From Gnetum montanum (Eukaryota > Streptophyta > Gnetopsida > Gnetales > Gnetaceae), in contig MNCI01008307.1 in NCBI GenBank assembly GCA_015680685.1, forward strand, positions 144,470-208,469: 64,000 bases of DNA, written 5' to 3'. Position numbers and translations under genes: made by a program. The notes under the pieces were generated by a model. The model saw nothing but the letters and a program-made list of their open reading frames with translations. It ran no database searches and was not told the DNA's origin. Positions 60,136 through 64,000 of the stretch are shown piece by piece; within the stretch, counting starts at the first letter, position 1, and every line of letters begins with the position of its first letter.

Positions 60136-61403
60136 AGTTGCATGTTTTCTTCCTCTTCTTCATGCATTTCATTTATATATAGTCACATTTGCATATTTTC
60201 TTTGCACTTCCATCGTTTCTTTCTTAGCATATTGTTTTGATTTTTTCTTTGCATATGATTTTAGTAATCATTATGATCTTTTAAGTTACTAGGCATTGGG
60301 TCATTAGAGAACCATTGGAAAATAATGTTAGCATAATGCTTTATATAATATTTCTTATTACTATTACCTAAAATCTCTTTTATACTATATATTTTAATAA
60401 TTCTTTGATTCTTCCTAGTCTTTTTCAAGGTTTTAGTTTCTTTAGTTATGTAAGATTATGGAGTATGAGATTTGTGCTAACTTATCATGTAATCATCATG
60501 ATCATGTGAGTGTAGGATAGGTGATGTTGGAGAATGATTAATCATAATCACTAGGTGACCTTGGAAAACCCCATTTTCCCTCTCATAAGCCCTAGCCCTC
60601 AAGTGTGATGATCCATGGTTACCCTATGAACAACAAGGTGAAGTGTGTTCATCTCCACTTGAGAACCCTTAGCCACCCAGGAGACCTACTATGATGCTAT
60701 CAAATTGCAATTAAAGGCACCTACACGAGGGTTGAACTGCACCATGGGCAAAGTTCCGAAAGGACCGTGTTCATTAGTAGTGTAGCTAATTAGCCAAACT
60801 CGTGTTGGAATTCCTACCTTAAGAATGAAGTACACCATGTGCAAAGTTTCCTCAAAGAAGAAAAAAAATGAAAGGAATGAGGACCATGTTCATTGCCAGT
60901 GTAATAAGTTCTTAAGTGTGATGGGGTCTAGCAACTATCCTAACCCTAACCTCCATTTCCCCTTTTGAACCTATTTTCAAAAAAAAAAAAACATTTAAAG
61001 GAAAAATGCAAACGTTGTGGCTAGCCAAGATCTAATATGAGCTTGTCCTCCTCATTAAGTTTAGTGTGGGTCTTATGCTCAAAGTAGTTTGCATGCTTTT
61101 GAATTTTACTTTGTAAGAAGATTGGGAAAGAAATCATAATTACATTTTAATTATATATAGATATATGTAGTTAAAATAATAAAATTATATATTTAGAGTT
61201 TAATTAAATAAGATGGTGTGGTTTGGGTGACCCACATTTAGTTTTCTTTTGGTTATATGGTTATTTTAATCATGTTTAGTTTACTTTTAAGTTTCTATTT
61301 GCTTGTTTTGTGATGTTTGTAATTCCTTATCTATTACATCATTTTAAAATTTTTGTGATCTTGTTCCTTGCATTGGCATGTAATTAAAAGTTTGAGGGCT
61401 AAG
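60136..61403 (+). other. Element F 3' noncoding region and polypurine tract
   Basis: No coding frame. Collinear with E's 48029-49250 in reverse. The polypurine tract aaagtttgagggctaag (61387-61403) abuts the LTR. Confidence 0.7.
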
Positions 61404-62419
61404 TGTTGATGTCAACACTCCCATGCTTTCATGGAGCCATAATTATAAATGTCTCTATCTCTCTCTCTTAATAACCACAATAAAAATCATGTGAGTAGTG
61501 GGCATTTAAACTATTGGGTGGTGGTCATTAATGGCAGTAGTTACGATCATTAGTGGTAGATGTTTTGGAAGTTATGATGGTTATGAACATTAGTGGTAGA
61601 CATTTCGAAAGTTACAAACATAAGTGGATACTTAATTGGAGAACGTGGACATTATTACATAAGAAGTGGTGGTAGTTTCTATGGTGGTTACATGAAACAT
61701 AGGCATCATTATGGATGGTAGTAGTGGCAATAAAATCAGGGAGAAAAGGAGGGCTCTAGCTATCAATCGAATGAAGGGAGTCCCAAATAGGCTTAGCTAT
61801 CAATTGGAGGGGCTCTAGCTATTAGCCTGGAAAGGTAGCTTCCTCTCCAATAAGCAGTAGTTTCCTCTTTTCTTTTCTTTTCTTTATAAGTTTCTAGTTG
61901 ATCTTCGAGGAGGGTCCAAGGCAGGAGTTAGTGGCTCAAAATTGGATCCTTGCAGGTCTTCTCGACGATGGAAAAAGCTTGTCTTTGTGGTGTAGACGTG
62001 GATGGACGATCTTCCTCTCTACGGCGGTGCACAAAAGGTGGTAGGCTTTAAGAATTGCAGTTACTGCCCTATGCAGACTACGATGGGCAGTCTCTCTTTC
62101 TCTTTCTCTCTCTCTCCCTCTCTCATGGCGATTTCAGTCTTCCTGCCCAGTAGTGGATACCATTCGTAGTCACGAACTAGTAGCATCAGTGGGACTAAAG
62201 AAAATTCAATTCTTTTAATTACTTATTGTATTAAATATAATTATTTAATTTAAATTCCAGATTTTTTTCTAGTTTATTATTTGTAAAAGGCTACGTAGCC
62301 CTCTCCAGTTGAGACTATTCCTGAGTTTCCGTACCCATATGGGAGGCGCCTTAGGCAATAGTCTCCTAAAATGAGTTTTCTTTCCCGATGTTGGTGAGAC
62401 CAAAATTTATGCATCAACA
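61404..62419 (+). repeat. Element F 3' LTR
   Basis: 1016 bp, collinear with 55951-56963. The TATA box is mutated (caataaaat near 61728). Ends gcatcaaca. Confidence 0.88.
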
Positions 62420-62931
62420 ATTAGGTGAGTTACTTGGCTATGCCTAGTTTAGTTAAGTTGTATCTTCTTATAATGTGGTTGTCTTCAACATGGCCCTTCT
62501 ACACTACTCATAGGTCGTTGTTGAACAAAAGTATTAGCAGATGTGATTTGTTATAAATTTGGTTGAGGCCTTAGGCTTAATTTCATTTTTGAAAAGATTT
62601 GGATTGAGTTACAAAAGGGTTTCATTTTATTGTTGTCATTTTGGTTGTTGCAAAAATTATATGTTTAGGTGGATTATGGCTCTTGAGTAAAGAAATGGAT
62701 TCAATGCCCTCCATACCTTTGCAAATTTTTCTGCTTTAGTGTAATGGTGATATTGCAATTTTTAAGCATTAACAATATTTTGGATTTACATTGTACTTGT
62801 TCTATATTCTACAATGTTTTTTTATGATATATAAGATTTAATTTTTTAAATTTTTCTATTAAGTCCCTAGCTACAAACCTGTCCCCACTTTCACGAATCC
62901 TCGATTACTCACTTCTACAAATCAGATTCTT
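62420..62931. other. Right part of the unclassified insertion
   Basis: AT-rich, no coding frame and no recognised repeat. Confidence 0.5.
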
Positions 62932-63276
62932 TTGATGCATTGGCATTACATGTTTACCCAATGGCATAACACATTGTGTCTCTTATTTTTTTAATTTCTT
63001 ATGGTAAGTAATTCTATGCCTTATAAATTCATTTTTGATGAGAGAACAAAGGCACCTCACAGCATGATTCTGGTCCTCAAGTTGAGGCATCAATGGCTAG
63101 AGGTTAGTTCCATTTGCTTCCACATTATGCATTTCCATTATGCATGTGAATTTCTGCATTGTGCATTTCCAATTATTTATGCATGTGAATTTCTTGTTCC
63201 ATTTGCTTCTGCATTGTGCATTGGTGGTTATCTATGCATCTAGATTTCTTGTGCAATCCACAAATTTTGTTTCACA
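62932..63276 (+). repeat. Element G 3' LTR, second segment
   Basis: Collinear with 33470-33918: 'ctcttattttttYtaatttcYtatggtaa', 'gagaacaaaggcacc', 'gcatctagatttcttgtgcaatccacaaattt'. Ends TTTCACA. A TATA box (ccttataaattc, 63019-63030) lies about 390 bp upstream of the downstream gene's ATG. Confidence 0.85.
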
Positions 63277-63280
63277 GACG

Positions 63281-63397
63281 ATGATGATGCTGCTATCATG
63301 TAGAATAGAGAGATCACTCAGCAAATCTAGGCACAGAAGATCCAACTGTGCCAAATCTGAAGAAGCTGAAGAGCAGCCTCCAACAACGACAATTTAG
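63281..63397 (+). other. Short ORF (39 codons) between the copia LTR and the gene
   Basis: Starts at ATG ATG ATG (63281-63289), directly at the copia target duplication, and runs in the same phase as the gene at 63410, ending in TAG at 63395-63397. It is Arg/Ser/Glu-rich (ERSLSKSRHRRSNCAKSEE). It may be an upstream ORF, or the original N-terminus of the gene cut off by a Gln-to-stop change. Confidence 0.35.
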
Positions 63398-63409
63398 AAT
63401 AAGCCAGCC

Positions 63410-63940
63410 ATGCGTTTTATCCATTTTTTGGACATCAGATCGTCTTCTTTTTCTGACCAAGATGTTGCAGATTCCGTCATCGAAGAAAACAGCGGTTTCC
63501 ACGACCAGCAGCAGCAGCAGCCGGAGCCCAAAACAAGGCTCGAAAGAAATCACCGTTGCAATCATGCACAGCAATCCACAGTTGAGGAGCCCGATTCATG
63601 GTCTTTGCATGCTTGGATCATGGGCAGGAGCAGTATCAGCAATAGCAGCAGCATCAGCAACAGTTCTTCTGCAACTATTCATCTTAGGAAAGCTAGATCC
63701 GAAAATGAATGCCGGGCAGAATCAGAGGTGGAATCCAGGAATTTCACGTTTTATGAGAAGGCGGCTTCTGCGAGAAGCAAATTCATCAAGATCTTGAAAC
63801 GCAAGAAAAAGGTTTCTTCTGCAGTTTCTTTCCCTCGCACTGTGTCTGCTCCACCCATGACTTATTCTGAAATTGCAGAGCGTTCTCAGGGTATTGAGGA
63901 AGCTATCTCCTATTGCAAGAGCACGCTTCAGCGAGATTGA
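63410..63940 (+). CDS. Putative MAKR/BKI1-like membrane-associated kinase regulator
   Basis: 176 codons, intronless, ATG 63410 to TGA 63938-63940. The start is the first ATG after an in-frame TAG at 63395. Gln-rich segment near residues 33-37; Ser/Asn tract (about 72-88); Lys/Arg cluster FIKILKRKKK (about 125-134), suited to membrane-lipid binding. The C-terminal GIEEAISYCKSTLQ resembles the kinase-binding tail of BKI1/MAKR proteins, which end in AI-AAIAHCK-S. Those proteins sit at the plasma membrane and restrain or assist receptor kinases such as BRI1. At 176 residues it is short for the family, so the N-terminus may be missing. Base composition is more balanced than its surroundings. The family call is tentative: the tail match is short. 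Confidence 0.5.
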   Translation: MRFIHFLDIRSSSFSDQDVADSVIEENSGFHDQQQQQPEPKTRLERNHRCNHAQQSTVEEPDSWSLHAWIMGRSSISNSSSISNSSSATIHLRKARSENECRAESEVESRNFTFYEKAASARSKFIKILKRKKKVSSAVSFPRTVSAPPMTYSEIAERSQGIEEAISYCKSTLQRD

Positions 63941-64000
63941 TTGAAATTGATTGTCTTTTTTGCTTTGGTTTGGCCTCGTTTATAGATTTCAGTCTTTGTT
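63941..64000 (+). other. 3' flank of the MAKR-like gene
   Basis: T-rich, probably 3' untranslated sequence. The window ends before any clear polyadenylation signal. Confidence 0.4.

Larger units (their letters stand above)
55951..62419 (+). mobile_element. Element F: decayed non-autonomous gypsy element (gag-protease only)
   Basis: 5' LTR 55951-56963, leader to 57625, gag-protease 57626 to about 60130, noncoding 3' region, 3' LTR 61404-62419. LTR termini TGTTGATG and CATCAACA. The LTRs differ by roughly 13% in the part I compared. The 8-mer taggtgag lies immediately left (55943-55950) and 2 nt right (62422-62429) of the element, probably the target site. Same RT-less architecture as D and E. 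Confidence 0.85.
55153..62931. mobile_element. Unclassified insertion in G's 3' LTR, itself carrying element F
   Basis: Non-LTR sequence at about 55173-55950 and 62420-62931 separates the two halves of G's 3' LTR. A 9-bp direct repeat ttgatgcat occurs at 55144-55152 and 62932-62940 and may be its target duplication. I see no terminal inverted repeats or transposase. Borders are approximate because the LTR itself is rich in gatgcat-like words. Confidence 0.45.
33404..63276 (+). mobile_element. Element G: Ty1/copia retrotransposon expanded by nested insertions
   Basis: 5' LTR 33404-33918, initiator-Met primer site 33921-33932, gag 34562-35330, pol 35335-38579, 3' untranslated region split by element E, polypurine tract at about 55091-55103, and 3' LTR 55104-55172 plus 62932-63276. 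The target duplication is gatga (33399-33403) against gacga (63277-63281), one transition apart. Protease-IN-RT-RNase H order defines copia. Without the nested DNA the element is about 5.7 kb. Many stops and several lost catalytic residues show it is dead. Confidence 0.9.

Noticed and set aside
63140-63397. 85-codon frame across the copia LTR end and gene flank
   Set aside because: Its first half is LTR sequence. Only the part after 63281 could be of host origin.
63348-63797. 149-codon frame overlapping the MAKR-like gene
   Set aside because: Different phase, ends before the gene does, lacks the conserved C-terminal tail and shows no recognisable domain.

Overview
This 64 kb window looks like intergenic DNA of a seed plant with a very large genome. 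A conifer or other gymnosperm is my guess, from the depth of decayed nested retroelements and the very low gene density. Nearly all of it is retrotransposon sequence at several stages of decay. The only host-gene candidate is at the right edge (63410-63940), a short protein resembling the MAKR/BKI1 membrane-associated kinase regulators. I see no bacterial features, CRISPR arrays or rRNA/tRNA genes.

Left third. Element A (584-13890, + strand) is a decayed Ty3/gypsy element of the Athila/Tat type: a primer site matching tRNA-Asp, gag, protease, RT, RNase H, integrase, a long extra 3' ORF, then the 3' LTR. A reverse LTR (1-583) sits in its 5' LTR. A solo LTR (12713-13577, perfect 5-bp target duplication cttat) sits in its 3' LTR. 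Next come an LTR fragment (14352-14919), a possible SINE head, and a 110-bp tandem repeat split by a 1.7 kb insertion.

Middle. A 5.7 kb L1-type LINE (17430-33120, + strand) is bounded by a 14-bp target duplication. Its ORF1 is interrupted by element B (18478-28443, - strand), a 10 kb relative of A. The bases on the two sides of B are in the same codon phase.

Right half. A Ty1/copia element G (33404-63276, TSD gatga/gacga) has been stretched to 30 kb by later insertions. Between its pol and polypurine tract sits E (38605-55002, - strand). Inside one LTR of E sits D (39564-46499, + strand, perfect TSD gcagt). The 3' LTR of G is split by an unclassified insertion that carries F (55951-62419, + strand). 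G landed on a run of ATG codons just upstream of the MAKR-like gene, so its 3' LTR now supplies the sequence immediately 5' of that gene.

Most notable content. D, E and F are three separately inserted members of one non-autonomous gypsy family. Each keeps gag, an aspartic protease and an integrase C-terminal tail, and each lacks RT, RNase H and the integrase core. They share the last ~110 bp of the LTR but have otherwise unrelated LTR bodies. The LTR of D, the youngest copy (gag-protease frame intact), contains a GC-rich transcribed leader with a recognisable fragment of a plant glyoxal-oxidase gene. Two runs of N (44371-45278 and 58204-58300) interrupt D and F.
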